Positions 1 through 15,000 are shown, counted from the stretch's first letter. The stretch: 64,000 nucleotides of DNA from Camarhynchus parvulus (GCF_901933205.1 NW_022148941.1:23685-87684), one strand, 5' to 3'. Program-made: numbers and translations. The notes: generated from the letters alone by a model not told the origin.

Positions 1-27
1 CCCGGCCCCGGCAAAGCCGGTCCCGCC
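1..27 (-). CDS. NOSIP: NOSIP coding exon 8 (partial, runs off the window)
   Basis: The acceptor TTTTCCCCCCCCAG is followed by nine codons, GGTGFAGAG, matching the GGTGFAGSG that follows LQR in NOSIP. The remaining residues, including the usual C-terminal MQA, and the stop codon lie left of position 1. Confidence 0.85.
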
Positions 28-3000
28 CTGGGGGGGGAAAAATGGGGTGAGGGGGGGACCCCAAAAATGCAACAAATTCACCCAAATTCACCCAAATTCA
101 CCCCAAAAATGCAACAAAGAGCCCCAAATTCACCCAAATTCACCCCAAATTCACCCAAAAATGCAACAAAGAGCCCCAAATTCACCCAAAATCCAACCCA
201 GAGCTCAAAATCACCCAAACCCCCAAATTCATCCCAAATTTACCCCAAACCCCCCAAAATCCCCCCAAATCCCCCAAAAATTCCCCAAAATCCCCCCAAA
301 TTTACCCCAAACCCCGAATTTACCCAAAAATTCACCCCAAACCCCCCAAAATTCCCCCAAATCCCCCCAAAATTCCCCCAAATTTACCCCAAATTCACCC
401 CAAACCCCCCAAATTTACCCAAATCCCCCAAAATTCCCCCAAAGTCCCCACAAATTTACCCCAAACACCCCAAAAATCCACACAAAATCCACCCAAACCC
501 CCAAATTCACCCCCAATTTACCCCAAACCCCCAAAAATTCCCCAAAATTCCCCAAATTTACCCCAAACCCCCCAAACCCCCCAAATTCCCCCACCCCCCC
601 CGCGGCCCCCCTCCCCCACCCGCTGCAGCGTGATGACGTCACTGTCGCTGAGCTCCGCCCCGCTAAGCGGGTCCCGCATGTCCGGCCGCACCAGGCGGTC
701 AACGGCGGCCAGAGTGACCACTGAGCCTCTGTGGGATGGACAGAGTGACCACAGTGACCACTGAGCCATGGACACATGGACAGAGTGACCACAGTGACCA
801 CTGAGCCCTCAGAGTGACCACAGTGACCACTGAGCCCCTGGGGGATGGACAGAGTGACCACAGTGACCACTGAGCCATGGGCACATGGACAGAGTGACCA
901 CAGTGACCACTGAGCCCCTGGGGGATGGACAGAGTGACCACAGTGACCACTGAGCCATGGACACATGGACAGAGTGACCACAGTGACCACTGAGCCATGG
1001 ACACATGGACAGAGTGACCACAGTGACCACTGAGCCATGGACACATGGACAGAGTGACCACAGTGACCACTGAGCCATGGACACATGGACAGAGTGACCA
1101 CAGTGACCACCGAGCCCCTTGGGGGTGGACAGAGTGACCACAGTGACCACTGAGCCCCTGGGGGATGGACAGAGTGACCACAGTGACCACTGAGCCATGG
1201 ACACATGGACAGAGTGACCACAGTGACCACTGAGCCATGGACACATGGACAGAGTGACCACAGTGACCACTGAGCCTCTGTGGGATGGACAGAGTGACCA
1301 CAGTGACCACTGAGCCCCTGGGGATGGACAGAGTGACCACAGTGACCACTGAGCCATGGACACACGGACAGAGTGACCACAGTGACCACTGAGCCATGGA
1401 CACATGGACAGAGTGACCACTGAGCCCCCAGAGTGACCACTGAGCCCCTGGGGGATGGACAGAGTGACCACAGTGACCACTGAGCCATGGACACATGGAC
1501 AGAGTGACCACAGTGACCACTGAGCCATGGACACATGGACAGAGTGACCACAGTGACCACTGAGCCCTCAGAGTGACCACAGTGACCACTGAGCCTCTGT
1601 GGGGACACAGAGAGTGACCACAGTGACCACTGAGCCCCCAGAGTGACCACAGTGACCACTGAGCCATGGACACATGGACAGAGTGACCACAGTGACCACT
1701 GAGCCCTCAGAGTGACCACAGTGACCACTGAGCCATGGACACATGGACAGAGTGACCACAGTGACCACTGAGCCATGGACACATGGACAGAGTGACCACA
1801 GTGACCACTGAGCCCCCAGAGTGACCACTGAGCCTCTGTGGGATGGACAGAGTGACCACAGTGACCACTGAGCCCTCAGAGTGACCACAGTGACCACTGA
1901 GCCTCTGTGGGGACACACGGACAGAGTGACCACAGTGACCACTGAGCCTCTGTGGGATGGACAGAGTGACCACAGTGACCACTGAGCCATGGACACATGG
2001 ACAGAGTGACCACAGTGACCACTGAGCCCCCAGAGTGACCACTGAGCCTCTGTGGGACGGACAGAGTGACCACAGTGACCACTGAGCCATGGACACATGG
2101 ACAGAGTGACCACAGTGACCACTGAGCCCCCAGAGTGACCACTGAGCCCCTGTGGGATGGACAGAGTGACCACAGTGACCACTGAGCCTCTGTGGGGACA
2201 CAGAGAGTGACCACAGTGACCACTGAGCCATGGGCACATGGACAGAGTGACCACAGTGACCACTGAGCCCCCAGAGTGACCACAGTGACCACTGAGCCTC
2301 TGTGGGGACACAGAGAGTGACCACAGTGACCACTGAGCCATGGACACATGGACAGAGCGACCACAGTGACCACTGAGCCATGGACACATGGACAGAGTGA
2401 CCACAGTGACCACTGAGCCCTCAGAGTGACCACAGTGACCACTGAGCCTCTGTGGGGACACACGGACAGAGTGACCACAGTGACCACTGAGCCTCTGTGG
2501 GATGGACAGAGTGACCACAGTGACCACTGAGCCATGGACACATGGACAGAGTGACCACAGTGACCACTGAGCCCCCAGAGTGACCACTGAGCCTCTGTGG
2601 GACGGACAGAGTGACCACAGTGACCACTGAGCCATGGACACATGGACAGAGCGACCACAGTGACCACTGAGCCATGGACACATGGACAGAGTGACCACAG
2701 TGACCACTGAGCCCTCAGAGTGACCACAGTGACCACTGAGCCCCCAGAGTGACCACAGTGACCACTGAGCCATGGGCACATGGACAGAGTGACCACTGAG
2801 CCTCTGTGGGGACACAGACAGTGACCACAGTGACCACTGAGCCATGGGCACATGGACAGAGTGACCACAGTGACCACTGAGCCATGGACACATAGCCAGG
2901 GTCACTCAGTGGTCACTCAGGGCTATCAATGGTCACCAGCATGGCGCACCAGCCGGGGTGGCGATGGCGGCAGCGCCGCACAGTAGCGGTTCCAGGGGCA

Positions 3001-6000
3001 CCAGGCACAATGGTCACCAGGGCTATCAATGGTCACTCAGGGTCACCAGGCTATCAATGGTCACTCAGTGGTCACCACGATGCCGGAGCACAGCGCAAGG
3101 GGGTGTGTTCCGAGGGGTCGCCGTCAGCGCCCACACGGAGCCCAGTGGTCACCAGGGTCACTCAGTGACCACGAGGGTCTCAGGACAGCACCGGGTGCGT
3201 CTGAGGGGGTCGCGCCGCCACACAGCGGTCACCAGGGTCAGTGGTCACCATACAATGGTCACCGTGGTCCCGTACAAGGTCACCATGGTCACACGCGAGC
3301 ACAGCACAGGGGGGCGTTGCCAGCGGGTCACGGTAGCACGCACACGTAGCGGTCACAGTGACCAGGGTCACCAGGCAAGGTACTGGTGGTCACTGGCACA
3401 CGCGAGCACGGCACAAGGGTGTGGCACCAGGCCGGCAGCGCGCATACACAGGTCACTCAGGGGTCACTCAGGGCTATCAATGGTCACTCAGTGGTCACTC
3501 AGGGTTATCAATGGTCACTCAGTGGTCACTCACGAGGGTCTTAGGACAGCGCAGGGGGTGGCGTTGCCGAGGGGGTCGCTGGTCAGCGCGCACACGTAGC
3601 GGTCACTCAGTGGTCACTCAGGGGTCACTCAGGGGTGTCAATGGTCACTCAGGGCTATCAATGGTCACTCAGTGGTCACTCACGATGGCCGGAGCACGCA
3701 CAGGGGTGGCGTTTGCGGGGGTCGCCGGTCAGCCCAGCACACGTAGGTCACTCAGTGGTCACTCAGGGGTGTCCATGGTCACCCAGGGCTATCAATGGTC
3801 ACTGGTCAGTGGTCACTCAGTGGTCACTCAGGGGTGTCAATGGTCACTCAGGGCTATCACTGGTCAGTGGTCAGTGGTCACTCAGTGGTCACTCACGATG
3901 GCCGGAGCACAGCGCAGGGGGTGGCGTTGCCCAGCGGGTCGCCGGTCAGCGCGCACACGTAGCGGTCACTCAGGGGTCACTCAGGGCTATCAGTGGTCAC
4001 TCAGTGGTCACTCAGGGGTGTCAATGGTCACTCAGGGCTATCAATGGTCACTGGTCACTCAGTGGTCAGTGGTCACTCAGTGGTCACTCACGATGGCCGG
4101 AGCACGGCACAGGGGGTGGCGTTGCCCAGGGGGTCGCCGGTCAGCGCGCACATGTAGCGGTCACTCAGGGGTCACTCAGGGCTATCAATGGTCACTCAGG
4201 GCTATCAGTGGTCACTCAGTGGTCACTCAGGGCTATCAATGGTCACTCAGTGGCGCACTGGCCGGAGCACGGGCACGGGGGTGGCGTGCCCAGGGGTCGC
4301 CGGTCACGCAGCGGTCACCAGGGGTCACTCAGGGCTATCAATGGTCACTCAGGGCTATCAGTGGTCACTCAGTGGTCACTCAGGGCTATCAATGGTCACT
4401 CAGTGGTCACTCACGATGGCCGGAGCACGGCACAGGGGGTGGCGTTGCCCAGGGGGTCGCCGGTCAGCGCGCACACGTAGCGGTCACTCAGGGGTCACTC
4501 AGGGCTATCAATGGTCACTGGTCACTCAGTGGTCAGTGGTCACTCAGTGGTCACTCACGATGGCCGGAGCACGCGCAGGGGTGGCGTTGCCCAGGGGGTC
4601 GCCGGTCAGCGCGCACACGTAGCGGTCACTCGGCTCTCGGGCCAGCAGCTGCCCCGGGCTCAGGCCGCGCTCGGCCGGAGTGAAGTGGACGCTGACCAGC
4701 TGGGCCAGGCGCAGCTTCCGGCCGGACATGGGGCAGCGGACGGCGCGCTCCTGCCGGACACACGGACACACGGACACACGGACAGACAGACACACGGACA
4801 GACAGATGGACACACAGACACACGGACACGGACACACGGACGGACAGACGGACGGACAGACACACGGACAGACAGACGGACGGACAGACGGACAGACGGA
4901 CGGACACACAGATGGACACACGGACACACAGATGGACACACAGACACACGGACACATCGACACACGGACACACGGACACACGGACACACGGACGGACACA
5001 CGGACGGACGGACGGACGGACACACGGACACACGGACAGACAGACACACAGATGGACACACAGACACACACACGGACACACGGACAGACACACGGACACG
5101 GACACACGGACACATGGACACAGAAACGGACACAGAACATGGACACACGGAACAGGAGGAGGATGAACACGAACACGGAACGGACGACGGACACACGGAC
5201 GACAGAACACGGAAGACAGACGGAGGACAGACACACACGGACACACAGAGGACACACGGAACACAGATGGACACACAGACAACGGACAATAGACACACGG
5301 ACACAGCGGACACACGGACACGGACGGACACACGGACACACGGACGGACACACAGATGGACACACAGACACACGGACACACGGACACACGGACAGACACA
5401 CGGACACACGGACACATGGACACATGGACACACGGACAGACGGACACATGGACACATGGACACACGGACACACGGACGGACGGATGGACACACGGACACG
5501 ACAGACAGATGGACACACGGACACACGGACACACGGACACACGGACGGACGGACACACGGACGGACAGACACGGAGGACAGACGGACAGACACACGGACG
5601 GACAGACACGGACAGACGGACACACGGACGGACGGACACACGGACGGACAGACAGACGGACACATGGACACACGGACGGACGGACACACGGATGGATGGA
5701 CAGACGGACACACGGACGGACACACGGACAGACAGACACACGGACACACAGATGGACACACAGACACATGGACACACGGACGGACGGATGGACACACGGA
5801 CAGACGGACAGACGGACACACGGACGGATGGACACACGGATGGACGGACAGACGGACAGACGGACGGACAGACGGACGGACAAGGATGGACACACAAAGG
5901 AAGACGAACACGGACGGATGGAACACGGATGGAGAAAGAGCGGAACACGGACGGATGGAAACACGGATGACGGACAGACGGACAGACGGACGGACAGATG

Positions 6001-9000
6001 GACGGACGGACACACGGACGGACACACAGATGGACGGACGGTGAGAGAGAGAAACACCAACAATATACACCAAAATCATCCAAAATTAACCAAAAATCAC
6101 CCAAAATCACCCAAATCAACCCATAAACACCAAAATTACCCAAAATTAACCCAAAATCACTCAAAATCAACCCAAAATAGCCCAAAATTAACATAAAATC
6201 ACCCAAAATTAACCCCAAACCACCAAAATCACCCAAAATTAACCCAAAATAGCCCAAAATCGCCCAAAATTAACCCAAAACCACCAAAATTACCCCAAAA
6301 TCACAAAAATCACCCCAAATTAACCAAAAATAGCCCAAAATCACCCAAAATTACCCAAAAAACACTGAACTCACCCAAAATTAACCCCAAAACAACAAAA
6401 TAATCCAAAATTAACCCAAAACCACCAAAATCACCCAAAATTAACCCAAAATAGCCCAAAGTCATCCAAAATTAACCCAAAATAGCCAAAAATTACCCAA
6501 AAACCACCGAAATCACCCAAAATTAACCCAAAATTAACCCAAAATAGCCCCAAATCACCCCAAAAACCCCAAAACCCCAAATCCACCCCAGACCCCAGCC
6601 AGTCAGCGGTCAGTGGTCACTCATGGTCACTCAGTGGTCACAGTGGTCACTCAGTGGTCACTCACTGGTCACTCAGTGGTCATTGGTCACTCATTGGTCA
6701 GTGGTCACCCGTTGGTCAGTGGTCACTCACTGGTCAGTGGTCACTCATTGGTCATTGGTCACTCATTGGTCATTGGTCACTCATTGGTCACTCATTGGTC
6801 ACTCAGTGGTCACTCATTGGTCATTGGTCACTCAGTGGTCAGTGGTCACTCATTGGTCACCCATTGGTCATTGGTCACTCAGTGGTCACTCAGTGGTCAG
6901 CGGTCAGCGGTCAGTGGTCACCCGTTGGTCACTCAGTGGTCACTCAGTGGTCAGTGGTCACTCAGTGGTCAGCGCTCAGTGGTCACTCAGTGGTCAGTGG
7001 TCACCCGTTGGTCACTCATTGGTCAGTGGTCACTCAGTGGTCACTCATTGGTCAGTGGTCAGTGGTCAGTGGTCAGTGGTCAGTGGTCACCCATTGGTCA
7101 CTCATTGGTCACCCATTGGTCACTCAATGGTCAGTGGTCACTCAGTGGTCACTCAATGGTCAGTGGTCACTCAGTGGTCAGCGGTCATTGGTCACCCATT
7201 GGTCACTCAGTGGTCACCCATCGGTCAGTGGTCACTCATGGTCACTCATTGGTCAGTGGTCACCCGTTGGTCACTCATTGGTCACTCATTGGTCACTCAT
7301 TGGTCAGTGGTCACTCAATGTTCAGCGGTCACTCATTGGTCAGTGGTCACTCATGGTCACTCAGTGGTCACCCATTGGTCAGTGGTCACTCATTGGTCAC
7401 TCAGTGGTCACTCATTGGTCAGTGGTCACTCATTGGTCAGTGGTCACTCATTGGTCACTCATGGTCACTCATTGGTCAGTGGTCACTCATTGGTCACTCA
7501 TTGGTCAGTGGTCACTCATTGGTCACTCAGTGGTCACTCATTGGTCACTCAGTGGTCACTCATTGGTCAGTGGTCACTCATTGGTCACTCAGTGGTCACT
7601 CATTGGTCACTCAGTGGTCATCGTCGGTCAGTGGTCACTCATGGTCATTGGTCACTCAGTGGTCACTCATTGGTCAGCGGTCACTCATGGTCACTCATGG
7701 TCACTCATTGGTCACTCAGTGGTCACTCATTGGTCACTCATTGGTCACTCAGTGGTCACTCAGTGGTCAGTGGTCACTCAGTGGTCACTCATGGTCACTC
7801 ATTGGTCACCCATTGGTCAGCGGTCACTCATTGGTCACTCATTGGTCACTCAGTGGTCAGTGGTCACTCATTGGTCACTCATTGGTCACTCAGTGGTCAC
7901 TCATTGGTCACTCATTGGTCACTCAGTGGTCACTCAGTGGTCACTCATTGGTCACTCAGTGGTCAGTGGTCACTCATGGTCACTCATTGGTCACTCATTG
8001 GTCACTCATTGGTCACTCATCGGTCAGTGGTCACTCATTGGTCACTCAGTGGTCACTCATGGTCACTCATTGGTCACTCATTGGTCACTCATGGTCACTC
8101 AGCGGTCACTCAGTGGTCACTCATGGTCACTCAGTGGTCACTCAGTGGTCACTCATGGTCACTCATTGGTCACTCATTGGTCACTCATTGGTCACTCATT
8201 GGTCAGTGGTCACTCAGTGGTCACTCAGTGGTCAGCGGTCACTCAGTGGTCACTCATTGGTCACTCATTGGTCACTCATTGGTCACTCAGTGGTCACTCA
8301 GTGCTCAGTGGTCACTCAGTGGTCACTCAGTGGTCACTCATTGGTCACTCAGTGGTCAGTGGTCACTCATGGTCACTCAGCGGTCACCCATTGGTCAGTG
8401 GTCACTCAGTGGTCACTCATTGGTCACTCATTGGTCAGTGGTCACTCATTGGTCACTCATTGGTCACTCAGTGGTCACTCATTGGTCACTCAGTGGTCAG
8501 TGGTCACTCATGGTCACTCATTGGTCACTCAGTGGTCACTCAGTGCTCAGTGGTCACTCAGTGGTCACTCATTGGTCACCCATTGGTCAGTGGTCACTCA
8601 TGGTCACTCAGTGGTCACTCAGTGGTCACTCACGGGCCGCGCCAGGCTCTCGGCCGCAGCCTCGGGGGTCAGCGAGGGGATCCAGAAACTGGGGAGGGGT
8701 CCTGGGGCACCTGGGGGGAGGGGAGAGAGTGGCCAAAAATAACCAAAAATGGCCAAAAATGGCCAAAAATAACCAAAAATACCCAAAATGACCCAAAAAT
8801 GTCCCCAAAAATACCAAAAATAACCCAAAATACCAAAAATAACCCAAAATAACCCAAAATGGCCCCAAAAATACCAAAAATACCAAAAATGGCCCAAAAT
8901 AACCCAAAAAAACCCAAAATAACCCAAAATAACCCAAAATAACCTAAAAATGGCCCCAAAAATACCAAAAATACCAAAAATGGCCCAAAAATGTCCCCAA

Positions 9001-12000
9001 AATGGCCCAAAAAAACCCCCAAAATGGCCCAAATATACCAAAATAACCCAAAATAACCCAAAATATGGCCCAAAATAACCCAAAATAACCCAAAAACCCC
9101 CAAAATGGCCCCAAATATACCAAAATAACCCAAATATACCCAAAAATGGCCCAAAATAACCCAAAATAACCTAAAAATGGCCCCAAAAATACCAAAAATA
9201 CCAAAAATGGCCCAAAATAACCCAAAATAACCCAAAAAAACCCCCAAAATGGCCCAAATATACCAAAATAACCCAAAATAACCCAAAAATGGCCCAAAAT
9301 AACCCAAAATAACCTAAAAACCCCCAAAATGGCCCAAATATACCAAAATAACCCAAAATAACCCAAAAAGGGCCCAAAATCCTCCCCAAAACTCCCCCCA
9401 ATGCCCCCAAATGCCCCCAATGCCCCCCCAAATCCCCCCCCCCCATTTCTCTCACCGCTGCCCCCGGGGGTCTCGGCCCCCCCCTTGCCCAGGGGGGTCC
9501 CCAAACCCCCCCAGATCCCCCCCAGATCCCCCCAAATCCCCCCAATTCTCCCCTCAACCCCCCCAAAATTCCCCCCAAAATCCCCCCCAGGACCCCCCAG
9601 ACCCGCCCAAATCCCCCTAGGACCCCCCCAAACCCACCAAATTCCCCCCAAATCCCCCTCAAATCCCCCCAGGACTCCCCCAAAACCCCCCAAAATCGCC
9701 CCTAGATTTCCCCAATTCTCCCTTCAAACCCCCCAAAATGCCCCCCAAATCGCCCTCAAACCCCCCAAAATCCCCCCAGAACCCCCATTTCTCTCACCGC
9801 CCTCACCCCCGGCGCTCTCTGTCCCCCCTCCCCCCCAGGCCGGATCCCCCCAAACCCCCCAGATCCCCAAATTCTCCAATGCCCCTGCCCCCAAACCCCC
9901 CAGGACCCCCCCAAACCCCCCCAGGACCCCCAGGACCCTCCAAACCCCCCCAAATTCCTTCCTTGGGCTCCCCAAACCCCTCCCAAATCCCCCCAAAATC
10001 CCCCTCAAACTCCCCCAAAACCCCCCCCAGAACCCCCCAATTCTCCCGTCAAACCCCCAGGACCCCCCAAACCGCCCCCCAAACCCCCAAACCCCTCAAG
10101 CCCCCCCAAAACCCCCAATCCCCCCAAATCCCCCCAATCTCTCCCTCCCCCCCGGGCCCCTCCCTTCCTCCAGGTCAAACCCCCAAAATCCCCCCAAAAT
10201 CCCCTCAACCCCCCAAACCCCCAAATTCCCTTTTAACCCCCCAAATCGCCCTCAAACCCCCCTCCAAAACCCCCCAGGACCCCCACCAACCCCCCAAAAT
10301 TCCTCCCCCCAAATCCCCCCCCCCAAACCCCCAATCCCCCAAACCCTCCCAGACCCCCCCCAAAATTCCTTCCAAACCCCCACCCCCAAAATCCCCCCCC
10401 AATCCCTCCAAAACCCCCACTGTGTCCCCAAACCCCCCCAAAAATCACCCCCCCCAGATCCCCCCCCAATTCCCCCCAAACCCCCAAAATCCCCCCAAAC
10501 CCCCCAACCCCCAACCCCCCAATCCCCCCCCCCCCAAACCCCCATCCCCCCAGATCCCCCCCAATTCTGCCCCCAAACCCCCCCCAAGATCCCCCCAAAC
10601 CCCCCCAAAATCCCCCCCCTCAACCCCCCAGATCCCCCAAATCCCCCCCATTCCTCTCACCGCTGCCCCCCGGGGGTCTCAGCGCCCCCCCTTGCCCCCT
10701 TAGGGGGATCCCCAAATCCCCAGACCCCCCCAAAATCCCCCCCAAAATCGCCCCTGGATTTCCCCAATTCTCCCTTCAAACCCCCCAAAATCCCCCCAAA
10801 TCCCCCTCAAACCCCCCAAAATCCCCCCCAATCCCCCCCCAGGACCCCCCATTTCTCTCACCGCTACCCCCAGGGGTCTCTGTCCCCCCTTCCCCAGGGG
10901 ATCCCCAAATCCCCAGATCCCCCAAAATCCCCCAATCCTGCCCCCAAACCCCCCAGGACCCCCAAACCCCTCAGGACCCTCCAAACCCCCAAATTCCTTC
11001 CAGGCTCCCCAAATCCCTCCCAATCCCCCCAAAATCCCCCTCAAACCCCCCAAAATCCTCCCCAGATCCCCCAATTCTCCCGTCAAACCCCCAAAATCCC
11101 CAAAATCCCCCCAAACCCCTCCCAACCCCCAAATCCCCAAACCCCCAATTCTCCCCCCTCAACCCCCCCAAACCCCCCAGGACCCCCACACCCCCCAGAT
11201 CCCCCCATTTCTCCCCTCAAACCCCCAAAATCCCCCCAGATCCCCCCAATTCTCCATTCAAACCCCCAAAATCCGCCTCCAAAATCCCCTAAATCCCCCC
11301 AAACCCCTCCCAACCCCCAGATCCCCCCAATTCTGCCCCCAAACCCCCCAGATCCCCCCAAAATCCCCCCAAATCCCCCCAATTCTCCCCCCAAATCCCC
11401 CCAGGACCCCCCCCCCCCCAGATCCCCCAATTCTGCCCCCAAACCCCCCAAAATCCCCCAGATCCCCCCAATTCTGCCCTCAAACCCCCCAAAATCCCCC
11501 CAGATCCCCCAATTCTGCCCTCAATCCCCCCAAAATCCCCCTCAAACCCCCTCAAACCCCCCAGATCCCCTCAAAATCCCCCTCAATCCCCCCCAGGACC
11601 CCCAGCCCCCATTTCTCTCACCGCTGCCCCCGGGGGTCTCTGTCCCCCCCTTGCCCAGGGGGGTCTCGGCCTCCAGGAAGCCCCTGAGGGCTTTGGCCGC
11701 CCCCTCCCCCCTCTGCTGCTCCCGCTGCCGCCGCCGCTCGGCCTGCTGCCGCTCCCAGGCCTGCGCCCCAAAAACGCCAAAAAGCAGCGCCCCAAAATGC
11801 GTCAGGGACCCCAAAACACAGCAGGGAACTGCCCCCAAATCCACCCCAAAAATCCACAAAAAATTCCGGGCTTTTAGCTCAAAATTCTGGGGTTTTACGC
11901 CAATTTTTTGACATTTTACGTGAAATTTTTTGGATTTTTTACCCCAAAATTTCTGGCATTTTATACCCCAAGTTCCTCAGTTTAACCGGAAATTTTGGGG

Positions 12001-15000
12001 ATTTTTTTATCCCAAATTTTTGTGATTTTACCCCAAATTTCTGGGATTTGTTTTACCCCAAGTTCCTCAGTTTAACCGAAATTTTTGGGATTTTTTAAAC
12101 CCCAAATTTCTGGGAGTTTTTCAGTCCAAATTCCAGGGTTTTCCCCCAAAATTCTGAGATTTTTTTACCCCAAATTCCTGAGGTTTAATCCAAATTTTTG
12201 GGAGTTTTTTATCCCAAATTTCTGGGACTTTATACCCCAAGTTCCTCCATTTTACCCCAAATTTTTGGGATTTTTTAGTCCAAATTCCAGGATTTTATCC
12301 CAAAATTCTGAGGTTTTTTACCCCAAATTCTTGGGATTTTATCCCAATATTTCTGGAATTCTATCCCAAAATTTTTGGATTTTTTTACCCCAAGTTCCTC
12401 CGTTTTACCCCAAATTTTTGGGATTTTTTTACCTGAAATTTCTGGGAGTTTTTTAGTCCAAATTCCAGGATTTTATCCCAAAATTCTGAGGTTTTTTACC
12501 CCAAATTCTTCAGGTTTAATCCAAACTTTTGGGATTTTTTACCCCAAATTCTTGGGATTTTTTACCCCAAATTTTGGTGATTTTACCCCAAATTTCTGGA
12601 ATTTTTTTACCCCAAGTTCCTCCATTTTACCCCAAATTTTTGGGATTTTTTAAACCCCAAATTCCTGGAATTTTATCCCAAAATTCTGAAGGTTTTTACC
12701 CCAAATTCCTGAGGTTTAATCCAAATTTTTGGGATTTTTTACCCCAAATTTTTGGGATTTTTCGCCAAATTTCTGGGATTTTTTTACCCCAAGTTCATCA
12801 GTTTAACCCCAAATTTTTGGGATTTTTTTACCTAAAATTTCTGGGAGTTTTTTAGTCCAAATTCCAGGATTTTATCCCAAAATTCTGAGGTTTTTTTACC
12901 CCAAATTCCTGAGGTTTAATCCAAATTTTGGGGATTTTTTACCCCAAATTCCTGGGATTTTTGACCCCAAATTTCTGTGATTTTACCCCAAATTTCTGGA
13001 ATTTTTTACCCCAAGTTCCTCAGTTTTACCCCAAATTTTTGGGATTTTTAAACCCCAAATTCCTGGAATTTTATCCCAAAATTCTGAGGTTTTTTACCCC
13101 AAATTCCTGAGGTTTAATCCAAATTTTTGGGATTTTTTACCCCAAATTTTTGTGATTTTACGCCAAATTTCTGGGATTTTTTTACCCCAAGTTCCTCAGT
13201 TTTACCCCAAATTTTTGGGATTTTTTTACCTAAAATTTCTGGGAGTTTTTTAGTCCAAATTCCAGGATTTTATCCCAAAATTCTGAAGTTTTTTACCCCA
13301 AATTCCTCAGGTTTAATCCAAATTTTGGGGATTTTTTTACTCCAAATTCTTGGGATTTTTTACCCCAAATTTTGGTGATTTTACCCCAAATTTCTGGAAT
13401 TTTTTTACCCCAAGTTCCTCAAATTTACCCCAAATTTTGGGGATTTTTTTACCTAAAATTTCTGGGATTTTTTTAGTCCAAATTCCAGGATTTTATCCCA
13501 ATATTCTGAGGTTTTTTATCCCAAATTCCTCAGGTTTAATCCAAATTTTTGGGATTTTTTACTCCAAATTTTTGGGATTTTTTACCCCAAATTTTTGTGA
13601 TTTTATCCCAAAATTTCTGGCATTTTATACCCCAAATTCCTGAGTTTTAATCCAAATTTTTGGGATTTTTTTTACACCAAGTTCCTCAGTTTTACCCCAA
13701 ATTTTTGGCAGTTTTTTAGTCCAAATTCCAAGATTTTATCCCAAAATTCGGAGGTTTTTTATCCCAAATTCCTCAGTTTTATATCACATTTCTGGGGTTT
13801 TTTTACCCCAAATTTTGGGAGATTTTTGGGGGAATTTTTGGAAATGTTCGGGGTATTTTTTCAGGTATTTTGGGAGATTTTGGGGAATTTTGGGGAGGTT
13901 TTTTGATGTATTTTTTGGGTATTTTTGGAAGGTTTTTGGAGGATTTTGGAAAAAAATTTTGGGGGATTTTTGAGGGGATTTTAGAGGATCTTGGAGGGAT
14001 TTTTGGGGGATTTTGGGGGGATTTTTGGGTAATTTTTGTGGGATTTTTTGGGTAATTTTTGTGGGATTTTTGGGAGATTTTTCTGGGATTTTTGGGTAAT
14101 TTTTGTGGGATTTTTGGGAGATTTTTGTGGGATTTTTTGGGAGATTTCTGTGGGATTTTTGGGTATTTCTGTGGGATTTTTGGGGTATTTTTGTGGGATT
14201 TTTGGGAGATTTTTGTGGGATTTTTGGGGTATTTTTGTGGGATTTTTTGGGTATTTCTGTGGGATTTCTGTGGGATTTTTGGGAGATTTCTGTGGGATTT
14301 TTTGTGGGATTTTTTGGAGATTTTTCTGGGACTTTTTGGGAGATTTTTGTGGGATTTTTGGGTATTTTTCTAGGATTTTTGGGAGATTTTTCTGGGATTT
14401 TGGGGGAATTTTTGTGGGATTTTTGGGGTATTTTTGTGGGATTTTTGGGAGATTTTTGTGGGATTTTTGTGGGAATATTTTGGAGATTTTTGGGGGATTT
14501 TAAGGAGATTTTTGTGGGATATTTTGGGTATTTTTCTGGGATTTTTGGGGAGATTTTTGTGGGAATTTTTGGGAGATTTTTGTGGGATTTTTGTGGGATT
14601 TTTTGGGTAATTTTTGTGGGATTTTTCAGGTAATTTTTGTGGGATTTTTTTAGGTATTTTTGTGGGACTTTTTGGGAGATTTTTGTGGGATTTTTTGGGT
14701 AATTTTTGTGGGATTTTTTAGGTATTTTTGGGGGATTTTTGGGAGATTTTTGTGGGATTTTTTAGGAGATTTTTATGAGATTTTTGGGTAATTTTTGTGG
14801 GACTTTTGGGAGATTTTTGTGGGATTTTTTGGGTATTTTTTGGGACTTTTTGGGAGATTTTTCTGGGATTTTTTGGGTATTTTTGTGGGATTTTTGGGGG
14901 TATTTTTGTGGGATATTTTGGGTATTTTTGTGGGATTTTTGGGGAGATTTTTCTGGGATTTTTCGGGAGATTTTTGTGGGATTTTTGGGACATTTTTGTG

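Noticed and set aside
729..2905. [12 protein letters not shown] minus-strand protein repeats
   Set aside because: Tandem 40-base repeat in NOSIP intron 6 with no start, end or conservation of its own.
4511..6257. Histidine/threonine/arginine-rich (plus) and [13 protein letters not shown] (minus) long frames
   Set aside because: Product of the GGAC/ACAC array. The minus-strand frame contains real NOSIP exon 6 only at its end.
6613..8852. Open frames of over 700 codons ([13 protein letters not shown]) in three plus frames
   Set aside because: All three frames are open because the 10-base unit has no stop in any frame; there is no non-repeat protein sequence.
9401..11911. 836-codon proline-rich frame
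   Set aside because: A C-rich repeat in a NOSIP intron on the opposite strand; only its right end overlaps a real NOSIP exon, antisense.
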